A stretch of 64,000 bases of DNA from Natronosalvus amylolyticus (lineage in GTDB: Archaea > Halobacteriota > Halobacteria > Halobacteriales > Natrialbaceae): assembly GCF_024298845.1 (NCBI RefSeq), contig NZ_CP101156.1, positions 930,001 through 994,000 of the forward strand, written 5' to 3'. Both the position numbers and the translations under genes were made by a program. This document shows, piece by piece, positions 36,620 to 45,189 of the stretch; positions within the stretch are counted from its first letter, which is position 1, and each line of letters opens with the position of its first letter. Below the pieces are notes generated by a model that saw nothing but the letters and a program-made list of their open reading frames with translations, had not been told where the DNA came from and searched no databases.

Positions 36620-37252
36620 ATGCCCGATGACGAACAACACGAATCGGAAACGCCACTCTCCGAGCGCCTCGTGAAGGGTGCAGTCGAAAAAGGAATGGAA
36701 ACGCCGATGCGAGACCCGATTCTCGAGGCCGTCGAGGAAGCCGACGAAACGACCCCGCCGGCAAAACGCTGGATTCCGGCTGCCGGTGGACTGGTGAGTC
36801 TCGGAGCGCTCGCCGGCTACCTCGCCGGTCGAGCCAAACTCTTCGAGCGCACGACCGAAGCGAGCGTCGACATCGAAGCTGATGCCGACGTCGAACTCGA
36901 GTCGACGCCGGAGACGGCAGAGGAGACGGACGAGACAACGGACGCAGAGGAAGGTGGCCGGTCGCTCGCCAAACTGCTCGCCCTCGGTGGTGGCATCGTC
37001 GGGGCTGCCGTACTCTGGCGTCGCCGACAATCGGCGGACGACGAGTGGGAACCCATCGAAACCTTCGAACCGGCCGTCGATGCCGTCGACTCGAGCTTCG
37101 AGGGCGAGGAATCGAGGTCCGGCGAAACCGAAACGGACGCTGATTCACCGACGGAAGCGGAAGGTGTCGACCCCGACGATACTACAGCGACTGGCGAAAC
37201 GGCAAACGACGAAGCGGAAACCACGCCCGGTGGGACCGACGAATCGAGCTAA
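36620..37252 (+). CDS. Acidic protein with two hydrophobic segments, unknown function
   Basis: About 210 residues. After a basic-amphipathic N-terminal region come two short hydrophobic segments (AAGGLVSLGALAGYLAGRAKLF and LLALGGGIVGAAVLWRRR), then a very long Glu/Asp/Thr-rich tail (about residues 135-210) of low complexity. The start MPDDEQHESETP at 36620 is chosen over the long upstream in-frame extension, which runs through the YIP1 gene in another frame. It may be a membrane anchor with an acidic halophile tail. Confidence 0.65.
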   Translation: MPDDEQHESETPLSERLVKGAVEKGMETPMRDPILEAVEEADETTPPAKRWIPAAGGLVSLGALAGYLAGRAKLFERTTEASVDIEADADVELESTPETAEETDETTDAEEGGRSLAKLLALGGGIVGAAVLWRRRQSADDEWEPIETFEPAVDAVDSSFEGEESRSGETETDADSPTEAEGVDPDDTTATGETANDEAETTPGGTDESS

Positions 37253-37336
37253 GAACGTTTGCTCGAGAACTGCCTTTCATAGCTCACCTGTAAACTGCCT
37301 TTCATACACCACTCGAGCCGGTCGATAGCCCGCAAC

Positions 37337-37418
37337 TATGGTAGTCAGCGAAAGTCCATGCACATCCTACCGCAAGACGCCATTGCGGTAGCTGTGGAAA
37401 TCGTTTCACTACCTCCGA
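37337..37418 (+). repeat. 82-bp palindromic MITE-like element, copy 4 (degenerate)
   Basis: The left arm is TATGGTAGTCAGCGAAAGT and the right end is TCGTTTCACTACCTCCGAC. The internal CACATCCTACCGCAAGACGCC is recognisable. It is the most decayed copy. Confidence 0.75.
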
Positions 37419-37474
37419 CAGATACTGCCGACGGGTGAGAAGACCTAAGAGGGCGACGGCGACACTGTGAACTG

Positions 37475-38575
37475 ATGGAGACGACCCACCGTGTCGTGAT
37501 CGGAGACGCCCGCGACCTCTCGAGCGTCCCGGACGAGTCGGTCGAACTCGTGGTCACCTCGCCACCGTATCCGATGATCGAAATGTGGGACGACCTCTTC
37601 ACCACCCTCGATCCGGCCATCGGTGACGCCCTCGAGGCAGGAGACGGGGCTGGAGCGTTCGACGCGATGCACGCCCAACTGGACCGCGTATGGGCCGAGA
37701 TCGAGCGGGTGCTGGTCGATGGCGGCATTGCCTGTATCAACGTCGGCGACGCGACGCGGACGCTCGAGGAGAGCTTTCGTGTCTACCAGAACCACGCGCG
37801 AGTTATCGACGACCTCGAGGCACGTGGCTTCGAACCCCTTCCCGAGATTCTGTGGCGAAAGCCGGCCAACAGCGCGGCCAAGTTCATGGGAAGCGGAATG
37901 ATCCCCCCGAACGCGTACGTGACACTCGAGCACGAGTACGTACTCGTCTTCCGTAAGGGAAAAACCAGTCGGTCGTTCCCCCCGGGAGCCGACGACCGGT
38001 ACGAAGCCGCGTACTTCTGGGAGGAACGCAATCGGTGGTTCACCGACCTCTGGACGGATGTCACCGGAACACTACAAACACTCGAGAACGGGGGGACGAA
38101 TGCGGACGATGCGAACCACGCGGCCACAGACACTCGAGGGGGCCTCCGGGAACGCTCGGCAGCCTACCCCCTCGAGATCCCCTACCGACTCCTCTGTATG
38201 TACTCCGCCTACGGCGACACCGTTCTCGACCCGTTCTGGGGGACTGGAACGACGTCGATTGCGGCGATGTGTGCCGGCCGAAATTCGATCGGTTGTGAAC
38301 TCGAGGCGGGCTTTCGGGACGTGTTCGAGGACCGTCTCGCCGATCTACCAGCGCTCTCGAAATCGATCGCTGCTGGCCGGCTCGAGCGCCACCGGGCGTT
38401 CGTCGACCGACAGCGAGAGCGGCCGGACGGCACCAGTCTCGAGTACACGGCCGAACACTACGACGTGCCGGTCGTGACCTCGATGGAAACCGGGATCAAG
38501 CTGTACACGGTTGCCGACCTCGAGTCGACCGAAGGAGGGTATCGAGCCATCCATCGGCCGCTCGTGGCGGAATAA
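37475..38575 (+). CDS. N4-cytosine-type DNA methyltransferase, apparently orphan
   Basis: A 366-residue DNA methylase. The catalytic motif IV is TSPPYP (residues 28-33) near the N-terminus, and the SAM-binding motif I, DPFWGTGTT, comes later (about residue 250). This beta-class order and the SPPY motif indicate N4-cytosine methylation. No restriction endonuclease is adjacent; flanking genes are housekeeping. Orphan m4C methylases of CTAG are known in haloarchaea (Haloferax HVO_0794), and CTAG is a likely, untested specificity here. A possible role is genome marking or counter-selection of CTAG. Confidence 0.87.
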   Translation: METTHRVVIGDARDLSSVPDESVELVVTSPPYPMIEMWDDLFTTLDPAIGDALEAGDGAGAFDAMHAQLDRVWAEIERVLVDGGIACINVGDATRTLEESFRVYQNHARVIDDLEARGFEPLPEILWRKPANSAAKFMGSGMIPPNAYVTLEHEYVLVFRKGKTSRSFPPGADDRYEAAYFWEERNRWFTDLWTDVTGTLQTLENGGTNADDANHAATDTRGGLRERSAAYPLEIPYRLLCMYSAYGDTVLDPFWGTGTTSIAAMCAGRNSIGCELEAGFRDVFEDRLADLPALSKSIAAGRLERHRAFVDRQRERPDGTSLEYTAEHYDVPVVTSMETGIKLYTVADLESTEGGYRAIHRPLVAE

Positions 38576-38757
38576 TGATCTGCTTTGCTACTATATCCAT
38601 ACTACCATCGATTTATTTTCATAGTTGCTATGAAACTTGTACCTGATTTGGCACCATCACTATTGAAATCATAGTATGGGTGGCGTTGACGGCCCGACTC
38701 GACTCAGAACAGGACTCGGACCGTAACACCTGTGGGGTTTGTAGCGAATATCCTGCT

Positions 38758-39138
38758 ATGGGATACCATACAATTTCCCCAACTAACATCGCGCCGTTCG
38801 ATGCCCCCGGACGAGACTTTCGGTCGATCAGTGGCGCGCTCGACCTCGAGCACCTCGGACTCAACCACATCACGGCCGATCCCGGCGAACAGATCCCGAT
38901 GCACTACCACGCACACGAGACACAGGAGGAGGCGTTTTACGTCATCGAGGGAACCTTGCACGTCGAGACACCCGATAGGGAGTACGTCGTCGAGGCAGGC
39001 TCGCTCTTCGTTGTCGAGCCAGGAAACTACCACCGCGGCTACAATCCGGACGCTGCGGACGAGTCGCTCGAGGTGCTCGCCGTCGGGGCACCGAGCGGAA
39101 AAGACGCGACGGTGTACGAATCCGAAAGTGAAGAATAG
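38758..39138 (+). CDS. Cupin-domain protein
   Basis: A 126-residue single-cupin protein. Motif 1 is PGEQIPMHYHAHETQEEAFYVIEG, with metal-binding histidines, and motif 2 is VEAGSLFVVEPGNYHRGYN. It may bind a metal and a small ligand. The ATG at 38758 begins at the conserved MGYHTISPTNIAPFDAPGRDF; a GTG at 38680 would add 26 residues including a CxxC and remains possible. Confidence 0.85.
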   Translation: MGYHTISPTNIAPFDAPGRDFRSISGALDLEHLGLNHITADPGEQIPMHYHAHETQEEAFYVIEGTLHVETPDREYVVEAGSLFVVEPGNYHRGYNPDAADESLEVLAVGAPSGKDATVYESESEE

Positions 39139-39277
39139 GACGAGCCATACCGGCTCACGTTCACCTTACACGGACACTCCGGAAGCGAAGAACGGTGTAC
39201 ATATTCCCTGACCGAGGAGAGTCAACTGTACTGACGCAGCTATTTATACGGGTTCCATCCTGCGATTCGTTCGTACC

Positions 39278-40039
39278 ATGCCAGTATCCCGACGACAGAC
39301 CATAACCGCTGCCGGTGGACTAGCAATGAGCAGCGGCACCGTTTTCGCGCGCGGCGAACACGACGACGACGAACGAGACGACACATACGACGACGAAGAT
39401 GAGGCACCCGGCGAACACGAACCGGCGGCACCGATGACTGCCCTCCGAGTCGCTCACTTCTCCCCCGACGCACCCAACGTGGACGTCTACGTCGATGGTG
39501 AACGCGTCATCGCCGACCTCGCCTACGACTCGATCACGCCCTACCTCGAGATCACGCCGGGAACCTACACCGTGACGATCACGGCCGCTGGCGACGCTGA
39601 CACAGTTGCGTTCGAAGGCGATCTGTGGCTCGGTCGTGCCTTCTACACGGTCGCCGCTATCGGGGAACTCGGTGCCGGGACGTTCAGACCACACGTCCTG
39701 ATCGACGACGGCTCGGTACTCTTGCGAGCTGTCCACGCCGCTCCCGACGCGCCCGCGGTCGACATCTACGCAAACGACGGCGACAACCCGATTATCGAAG
39801 ACGTCGCATTCGGCCAGTCGACTAACTACGTCGCAATCCCAGCAGCCTCGTACACGCTCGATATCCGCCCCGCCGGCGACCCAGATACGACCGTCGCCAG
39901 TTTCGACGTCGATCTCGATCGGGGGGTCGCCTACACCGGGTTCGCAATCGGCTATCTTGAGCCGGGCGACCGCGAAGACCGAGCGTTTACCCTGCGAGCA
40001 ACGGTCGACGGCCCGATGGCGACACACCAGGCGGACTAA
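39278..40039 (+). CDS. Secreted DUF4397-domain protein
   Basis: A 253-residue protein with a Tat-like signal (SRRQTITAAGGLAMSSGTVFA), then an Asp/Glu/His-rich stretch. Two beta-sandwich-like DUF4397 repeats follow (AHFSPDAPNVDVYVDGERV and AVHAAPDAPAVDIYANDG). Related domains mediate surface or adhesion functions; the ligand is unknown. A TTTATA box (39243-39248) about 32 bp upstream fixes the start. Confidence 0.88.
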   Translation: MPVSRRQTITAAGGLAMSSGTVFARGEHDDDERDDTYDDEDEAPGEHEPAAPMTALRVAHFSPDAPNVDVYVDGERVIADLAYDSITPYLEITPGTYTVTITAAGDADTVAFEGDLWLGRAFYTVAAIGELGAGTFRPHVLIDDGSVLLRAVHAAPDAPAVDIYANDGDNPIIEDVAFGQSTNYVAIPAASYTLDIRPAGDPDTTVASFDVDLDRGVAYTGFAIGYLEPGDREDRAFTLRATVDGPMATHQAD

Positions 40040-40143
40040 TCCGGTCTGCGCACACTTTTCAGTGGCAATCACCAACCGGCTGGCGTGTGACGGCCAGGCC
40101 GACCCTTTCGTCAATCGTGTCCTGAACGGTCCGGGGGTCGCTA

Positions 40144-40632
40144 TCAGCCTGCTTCCTCGTCCGTCGGCACGAATCGATCCGGTTCAACACAGGAGAGTAC
40201 GAGCCGCTCGCCACCGAGCGTCCGCAGATGGAGATCCAGGTTTCCGTGTTCGTCCGCCCACTCGAGCATCGCATCGGCGTTCGACCGGTCGTAGTACGCA
40301 GGCAGTCCCAGCACCCGACCGGCAGCTTCGAAGCGGATGAACAGCCCAAGGAGAACGAGCTCGTCAGCAACGGAGGCGTAGACGTCGATCCCGTCAGGAT
40401 CGGCGTCCTCGACCAGCCCCTCGAGGGTTTCGTAGGCGCTCTTTGGCAACAACACGCTCAACCCTGCGGAGCCCTCGTACGCACCTGGACCGAGCACGGT
40501 CACTGGACCGGGGTGTAAGGCCGTCCCGTCGTAGCCGTTTTCTTCGTACTCCGCAACCGTCGCGTCGATATCCGCGAGGAGCGGTTCCCAGTAGGGCTTT
40601 ACTCGCATCGGCGTCTCGAGATTAGATGACAT
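40144..40632 (-). CDS. Conserved haloarchaeal hypothetical protein (162 aa)
   Basis: A soluble, acidic protein without recognisable catalytic motif. The N-terminal helix reads MSSNLETPMRVKPYWEPLLADIDATVAEYEENGYDGTAL; the C-terminal part contains LPAYYDRSNADAMLEWADEHGNLDLHLRTLG. It is convergent with the DUF4397 gene. Function unknown. Confidence 0.7.
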   Translation of the reverse strand: MSSNLETPMRVKPYWEPLLADIDATVAEYEENGYDGTALHPGPVTVLGPGAYEGSAGLSVLLPKSAYETLEGLVEDADPDGIDVYASVADELVLLGLFIRFEAAGRVLGLPAYYDRSNADAMLEWADEHGNLDLHLRTLGGERLVLSCVEPDRFVPTDEEAG

Positions 40633-40689
40633 ACGACGTGGTTACTCGAGTCCGGTGAAACGTCTTGTGGTCGGATTGGACTGTCGTTG

Positions 40690-40773
40690 TATAGTGGCCA
40701 GTGAAACGACTCACAGATCTACTGCGACGACATCTCGTGAAAAGGCGTACACTGACTTTCACTGGCCATTACA
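40690..40773 (-). repeat. 84-bp palindromic MITE-like element, copy 5 (inverted orientation)
   Basis: Outer arms TATAGTGGCCAGTGAAA and TTTCACTGGCCATTACA. Judged by its internal strings (GACTCACAGATCTACTGCGACGACATCTCG on this strand), the element is inverted relative to copies 1-3. The arms again show a paired change: AGTAGCC to AGTGGCC and GGCTACT to GGCCATT. Confidence 0.8.
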
Positions 40774-40872
40774 GACCGTTACTCGAATCAGCTATCGAAT
40801 CGATGATCGCACTCGCGACGCTGATCCCTCGAGGGAGACGATATTTAGGGATCCAGTGTCTGTAGGTGCCTA

Positions 40873-42108
40873 ATGAGTACGATACCCGTTACGGAGATTC
40901 TCGTCGGGATATACCTCGGATTATTGGCCGCTATCTTCCCCTCCTTCGTGGCGTTTTTGATCGGCTTCGTGTTCAAATATTTCACCAGCGTCACCGTGCC
41001 AGGGCTCGGTGTCGTTGCTCTCGGTGGTGCGCTCGCCGGCGTCTCCGGTGGACTGATGGGACTCATCGATCCGACCCTGGCTGAAAGCTGGACCGGGATT
41101 ACGGCCGTCCTCGTCATCCTGATGGCGTGTCTGTGGGCACACAGTCAGGGAGATAAACTCGGTGAAGCCACGCCGCGTCACCTCACCCTCAAGACGCTCC
41201 GGGAGGCACGGTTGTCCACCGATATCGCCGACCGAGTCGATTCGTTCGGCCAGATTCGGATACGGCCGATCGGCGAGATCGAGGCCATCGATGGCTACCC
41301 CCCGCTGTCTGCTGAGGTCCGCGAGCGACTCAGTGGCGATTCCTGGAAGTTTCGGGTCGACCTCCCGATCAGCGAACTCGAGGCCCGCCTCGAGGAACGC
41401 CTTCGGACGGAGTACGAGCTCGTCGAGGCATCCGTCTCCATCGACGCCCAGGGTCGAGCACAGATCGCCGTGGCACCGATGATCGCCGGCCTGTCCCGAC
41501 GCGTTCCGCCGGGCAAACGTGCAGTGTCGATACGGACCGCCCTCCCGACCGGCGTCGCTCGTGGAGACGTCGCCACACTTCATCTGCCGGAAGATACCGT
41601 CACTGGAACGGTCGTGAGTGCTCGATCGGCCGACGCTGTGGACACGGGCAATCAACCCATAGGCAACGTCGCTGAACCGCCCGACAACGCCGCCGATACC
41701 GATGTCGAATTCGAATCCACGCCGACCGCGTCGACGACCACCGGGGGTGAAGGATACGTTACACTGTTGTGCTCGCAGGCGGATGCCCGAGCCGTTATCC
41801 GAGCAGAGTTTGCGCCCATGGTCATTCACTCCCGGGGAAAACAGCGAGAATACGAAGCCATCGGCGTGCTCAAAGCCGACGGGAATCGTTTCCGAAAACT
41901 GACGATCGGGGCCGACAGCAATCTCGTTGGGGCGGCAATCGGAGACATACAGATCCGTGACACCTACGACGTTGCCATCCTCGCGCTTCGACGCCCGCTC
42001 GAGCGCGTGCTCTGTCCCGATGGCTCGACCACTTTGCAGGCAGGTGATGTCGTCCACGTGGTCGGAAAGCCGGATAGCCTCCGCACGTTCGAGGAGGTCA
42101 CAGCATGA
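40873..42108 (+). CDS. Membrane protein with C-terminal RCK_C (TrkA-C) domain, first of pair
   Basis: A 411-residue protein. The N-terminus has about three membrane helices (EILVGIYLGLLAAIFPSFVAFLIGFVFKYF, VPGLGVVALGGALAGVSGGLMGL, GITAVLVILMACLWAHSQG). A long cytoplasmic region follows with Glu/Arg-rich linkers. The C-terminal RCK_C-like domain (about residues 325-405; YEAIGVLKADGNRFRKLTIGADSNLVG, ALRRPLERVLCPDGSTTLQAGDVVHVVG) is typical of proteins regulating K+ transport. It overlaps the next gene by 4 nt (ATGA), so the two likely form a complex. Confidence 0.85.
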   Translation: MSTIPVTEILVGIYLGLLAAIFPSFVAFLIGFVFKYFTSVTVPGLGVVALGGALAGVSGGLMGLIDPTLAESWTGITAVLVILMACLWAHSQGDKLGEATPRHLTLKTLREARLSTDIADRVDSFGQIRIRPIGEIEAIDGYPPLSAEVRERLSGDSWKFRVDLPISELEARLEERLRTEYELVEASVSIDAQGRAQIAVAPMIAGLSRRVPPGKRAVSIRTALPTGVARGDVATLHLPEDTVTGTVVSARSADAVDTGNQPIGNVAEPPDNAADTDVEFESTPTASTTTGGEGYVTLLCSQADARAVIRAEFAPMVIHSRGKQREYEAIGVLKADGNRFRKLTIGADSNLVGAAIGDIQIRDTYDVAILALRRPLERVLCPDGSTTLQAGDVVHVVGKPDSLRTFEEVTA

Positions 42109-43307
42109 GTCTGCTGGCGTCCGTCCTGACCCATCCGCTCGTCGAAGCCGGCGTTCGTATCGGCGGGTTGTCGGTGCTAGCCGGATTCGTCACCGCGCTC
42201 GCAGCGTTCGTGTTTCGCGCCAAACTTCGGGTCTCGTTACCGGAAGGGGCCGCCCTCATCCTTGGCCTCGGAGCCGTCGCCATCTATCTCAATACGCGGC
42301 TGATCTTCGTTCAGTTCGTCGGCGATACCGGTGACCCGCTCGAGGCCAGCGAAGCGTTCCTCAACGTGGCCGTGTTCGTCGCCGCAGGCATCGCGTGTTA
42401 CGGTGGCAGGTATGCGGGTGACAGGGCCGGTACCAGTGACCGGTTCAACTGGACGACGTTCCAACCCGACTTGAGCCCGCTCGTCCGAGCCACCGGGCGG
42501 TCGGTCACCGTCACACTGCCTGCGGATGTCGCCGATATCGACGGCTACGACGACGTTCCCGCAGAAACCAAAGCTAAATTGGCCGGCAAAACCATGGATT
42601 TCCCTCGCGGTATCACGATTGCGGCACTCGAGAGCCAGCTCACGAGTCGTCTCAAAGACGAACACGATATCGGGTACGTCGACGTCGACATCGACGTGGA
42701 CGGCACCATCTCCTACCTGGCGGTCGGCAAGCGTGCAGCAGGTATCGGACCGACGGTCCCACCGGAGTACGTCGCAATTGCTGTCAGGGCCGATCCACCG
42801 TTCAGCGCCTCGCCCGGCGATACCGTCCAACTGTGGCGGACTGACGCCGTCGATGACCCGGAACGTGTCGGGACAGGAGAGTTCCGTGCCAGCGTCGACG
42901 ACGTCGCGACGCTCATCCTGAACGAATCAACGGCTGCGACAGTGGACCCGGCAGGGTCGTATCGGCTGATGACGCTCGCCCCAGAATCACACCCTGACCG
43001 CGAGTTCGCGACGATGCTCCGGCGTGACGAAAAGACGATGAGCATCATCGAATGTACGGCCTCGAGCCCGTACGTGGGGCAATCGATTCGAGCCCTCGAG
43101 GTAGCCGTGATCGCGATTCAGGCTGGCGATGGCGGCCTCGAGTCTATCCCAACGGACGACCGGACAATTCGGGCGGGTGACCGCCTCTATACGATCGGGC
43201 AACCCGACACGCTGCGAAAGATCGAGTCAACGGCCGGGACGAGATTGCTCGAAGAACGCTCGACTGGCACCGTCGTCGAACAGACATCGGCCTCTAGTAG
43301 CCAGTGA
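42105..43307 (+). CDS. Membrane protein with C-terminal RCK_C (TrkA-C) domain, second of pair
   Basis: A 400-residue homologue-like partner of the previous protein. It has about three N-terminal helices (VEAGVRIGGLSVLAGFVTALAAFVF, LPEGAALILGLGAVAIYL, ASEAFLNVAVFVAAGIACYGG) and a C-terminal RCK_C region (ECTASSPYVGQSIRALEVAVIAIQAGDGGL and RAGDRLYTIGQPDTLRKIES). The start overlaps the preceding stop by ATGA. The last four codons and stop (SSSQ-TGA) lie inside MITE-like copy 6, so the element has supplied the C-terminus. Confidence 0.85.
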   Translation: MSLLASVLTHPLVEAGVRIGGLSVLAGFVTALAAFVFRAKLRVSLPEGAALILGLGAVAIYLNTRLIFVQFVGDTGDPLEASEAFLNVAVFVAAGIACYGGRYAGDRAGTSDRFNWTTFQPDLSPLVRATGRSVTVTLPADVADIDGYDDVPAETKAKLAGKTMDFPRGITIAALESQLTSRLKDEHDIGYVDVDIDVDGTISYLAVGKRAAGIGPTVPPEYVAIAVRADPPFSASPGDTVQLWRTDAVDDPERVGTGEFRASVDDVATLILNESTAATVDPAGSYRLMTLAPESHPDREFATMLRRDEKTMSIIECTASSPYVGQSIRALEVAVIAIQAGDGGLESIPTDDRTIRAGDRLYTIGQPDTLRKIESTAGTRLLEERSTGTVVEQTSASSSQ

Positions 43308-43375
43308 AAGTCAGTGACACCCTATCGCAAATGGGCGTCGTGATAGGTGTGTGAATCGTTTCACTGGCTACGATA
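43293..43375 (+). repeat. 83-bp palindromic MITE-like element, copy 6
   Basis: Arms TCTAGTAGCCAGTGAAA and TTTCACTGGCTACGATA. The left arm contains the stop codon of the preceding RCK_C protein gene (43305-43307). Confidence 0.85.
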
Positions 43376-43541
43376 GTACCTTCCCAAATGTCGACCGGTG
43401 AGTGAAATCGAACCACACCGCATGATTTCACCCACAACTGCAGGTTTGGGAAGCCCCTAGTGAGCCATGAGTCGAACCGATGGCGGTCAGCAGGTTCGAC
43501 ACTCACATCGACGCGTGACCTCACCGGTTTTCGGCTTCCGA

Positions 43542-44090
43542 TCAGGGAATCGACTCGATTGCCGTCTCGAGGTCCTCGTCGTCAGTCCATCTGCAAGTTC
43601 GGTCGGCGTTTTCGAGTAACTGCAAGTGTGAGGCGGCCATACCGTTGTCGTAGTGACCGCGGTTTGCCGTCTCACTCCCGTAGTCGCGTTTACAGACCCA
43701 CACCTTCTCCCGGATGTCCTCGTGGAACAGGTAGCCGAGCTCCCAGACGTACCCACCCGCGTAATCTTCGATCACCGCCACGATGTGCGTCGCTTTCGCA
43801 CACAGGTTCTCGTAGGCGGCCGCCCAGAGGGCAAGTTCGTCCGGCGAAAGGTCGAAATCCTCGAGTCTGAACGCAGTCGCGTTCGATCGAGACCCGAGTT
43901 GGTCGTAAACGCGCATCCGTCGGTCCGCACGCTTCGTCTCCCCACCGTCGCCGAGTACCAGATACCGACGATCACTGTAGGCGAGTTCCCGGAACCGCTC
44001 ACCGTGGAGCAACGTCTTCAGGCGTTCGTGTTCCTCGAACGAAAACGCCAGTCCGTCGACGTCTATCTTCGATTCCGTCGTCTCGTCCAT
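43542..44090 (-). CDS. Conserved haloarchaeal protein of the nucleoside-deoxyribosyltransferase-like type (uncertain)
   Basis: A 182-residue soluble protein. The segment YENLCAKATHIVAVIEDYAGGYVWELGYLF (about residues 93-122) resembles the NDT/DUF-type nucleotide-binding proteins that carry an E-x-G motif, but the assignment is weak. The start MDETTESKIDVDGLAFSFEEHERLKTL at 44090 is chosen over the ATG at 44153 because the N-terminal extension is poorly halophilic. The gene borders MITE copy 6. Confidence 0.65.
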   Translation of the reverse strand: MDETTESKIDVDGLAFSFEEHERLKTLLHGERFRELAYSDRRYLVLGDGGETKRADRRMRVYDQLGSRSNATAFRLEDFDLSPDELALWAAAYENLCAKATHIVAVIEDYAGGYVWELGYLFHEDIREKVWVCKRDYGSETANRGHYDNGMAASHLQLLENADRTCRWTDDEDLETAIESIP

Positions 44091-44231
44091 CGCGTCACCG
44101 TTCGCACACCGACTAATTGAACCTGATGGTGACCGGCTCGAGACGCGTAGCAATTACTGTCGTCATTACTTGTGTAACTACTGGCCTCAAAAATCCGTAT
44201 ACTTATGCAAGTGGACGACGTATCATCGCAT

Positions 44232-44678
44232 ATGCACCCACCAGGCCACCAAAACGAGAGTGGCGGCCGCTGGCACCTCCTTCAGGCGGTGACCGTCACG
44301 AGTCGAGCCAACATCATCGCCGACATCGTTGGCCATCCCCAGGGCGCACCCAGCGTCGACGAACTCGACAAGACCAATCCGAGCCTCGAGAAAGACACCA
44401 TCAGAGGCCACCTCGCCGTCCTCAAAGAGGTCGGCGTCGTCTCCGAACTCACGATTCCAGCCGGCGAACGAACTCGAGGCTATCCCTACAAGTTCTATCA
44501 ACTCACCCAACGGGCTCGAGACCTGTTCGACGAAAACGACCTCTTTCCCGAGGACGCCTGGCAACGACAGTACGAGCGACTGACCAAAGACGCCCGCATG
44601 CGCGAACTCGAGGAGATGCCACGCCCGACACCGGACCCCAAAACACGCGACGGAAGCGACGAGCTAACCGCTGATTGA
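44232..44678 (+). CDS. Winged-helix transcriptional regulator
   Basis: A 148-residue helix-turn-helix protein (ArsR/PadR-like). The HTH region runs from SRANIIADIVGHPQGAPSVDEL through EKDTIRGHLAVLKEVGVVSEL; the wing is RTRGYPYKFYQLTQRARDLF. A Pro-rich, acidic tail ends the protein. A TATACTTATG box upstream supports the start MHPPGHQNESGGRWHLL at 44232 rather than 44205. The last codons and stop lie in the first unit of a 24-bp tandem repeat. Confidence 0.85.
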   Translation: MHPPGHQNESGGRWHLLQAVTVTSRANIIADIVGHPQGAPSVDELDKTNPSLEKDTIRGHLAVLKEVGVVSELTIPAGERTRGYPYKFYQLTQRARDLFDENDLFPEDAWQRQYERLTKDARMRELEEMPRPTPDPKTRDGSDELTAD

Positions 44679-44805
44679 GGTTGGGACTTACAGGCTGATT
44701 GAGGTTGGGACTTACAGGCTGATTGAGGTTGGGACTTACAGGCTGATTGAGGTTGGGACTTACAGGCTGATTGAGGTTGGGACTTACAGGCTGATTGAGG
44801 TTGGG
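44671..44805 (+). repeat. 24-bp tandem repeat at the island edge
   Basis: Five perfect copies of CTGATTGAGGTTGGGACTTACAGG follow one another from 44671 to 44790, plus a partial sixth (44791-44805). The first copy contains the stop codon of the winged-helix gene. There is no spacer, so this is not a CRISPR array. The partial copy runs directly into the GGCCAGATTTGAACC motif. Confidence 0.95.
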
Positions 44806-45189
44806 CCAGATTTGAACCTCGCCAAGACGTTCCGGGTCGCTCACTCCGTTCGCTTCCCGGGCTGCGACTCGTCTGGTTCAAATCTGCCCAACGTAACGGA
44901 TTTGCGCCTCACGAGTTTGTTCGGCGCAAACTGAGTGGGTTGGGGCAGATTTGAACTGCTTGAAGGAACGCGAAATAAACCGCCTTTCGCGCTCCTTCTA
45001 ACGTTCGACGTTCGCTCGCTCCGCTCGCTGCACGTCTCACTGCCGACTTTTCGTTCCGCTCTCGGTTCCTGCCTGCTCGCTACGCTGCGCGGGCGGGCCT
45101 TCCGACTACGGGTGAAGGTGCCACAGAAACAATGGCTGAGATCACCAGCAATCGCTTGCTTCGCACTTCCAGGCACGGAGTCAGAAAGC
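44803..45189. other. Region between HTH gene and integrase with tRNA T-arm-like repeats
   Basis: The motif GGGCCAGATTTGAACC (44803-44818) reappears inverted as GGTTCAAATCTGCCC (44875-44889) and again as GGGGCAGATTTGAAC (44942-44955). GGTTCAAATC is the tRNA T-loop/B-box pattern used by many archaeal integrases as attachment sequence, but none folds as a whole tRNA. The stretch probably holds an attachment or recombination region. No gene is clear; the long ORF upstream of the integrase lacks codon character. Confidence 0.45.

Noticed and set aside
44671-44805. Possible CRISPR-like repeats
   Set aside because: The 24-bp units are directly adjacent with no spacers and no cas genes are near; it is a simple tandem repeat.
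44803-44889. tRNA gene
   Set aside because: The T-loop-like motif GGTTCAAATC is present, but the T-stem does not pair and no acceptor, D or anticodon arms can be folded.
44935-45189. Extended N-terminus of the integrase
   Set aside because: Composition is unlike the rest and contains the T-arm-like repeats; the recombinase domain starts at MPTVPEAIEAY.
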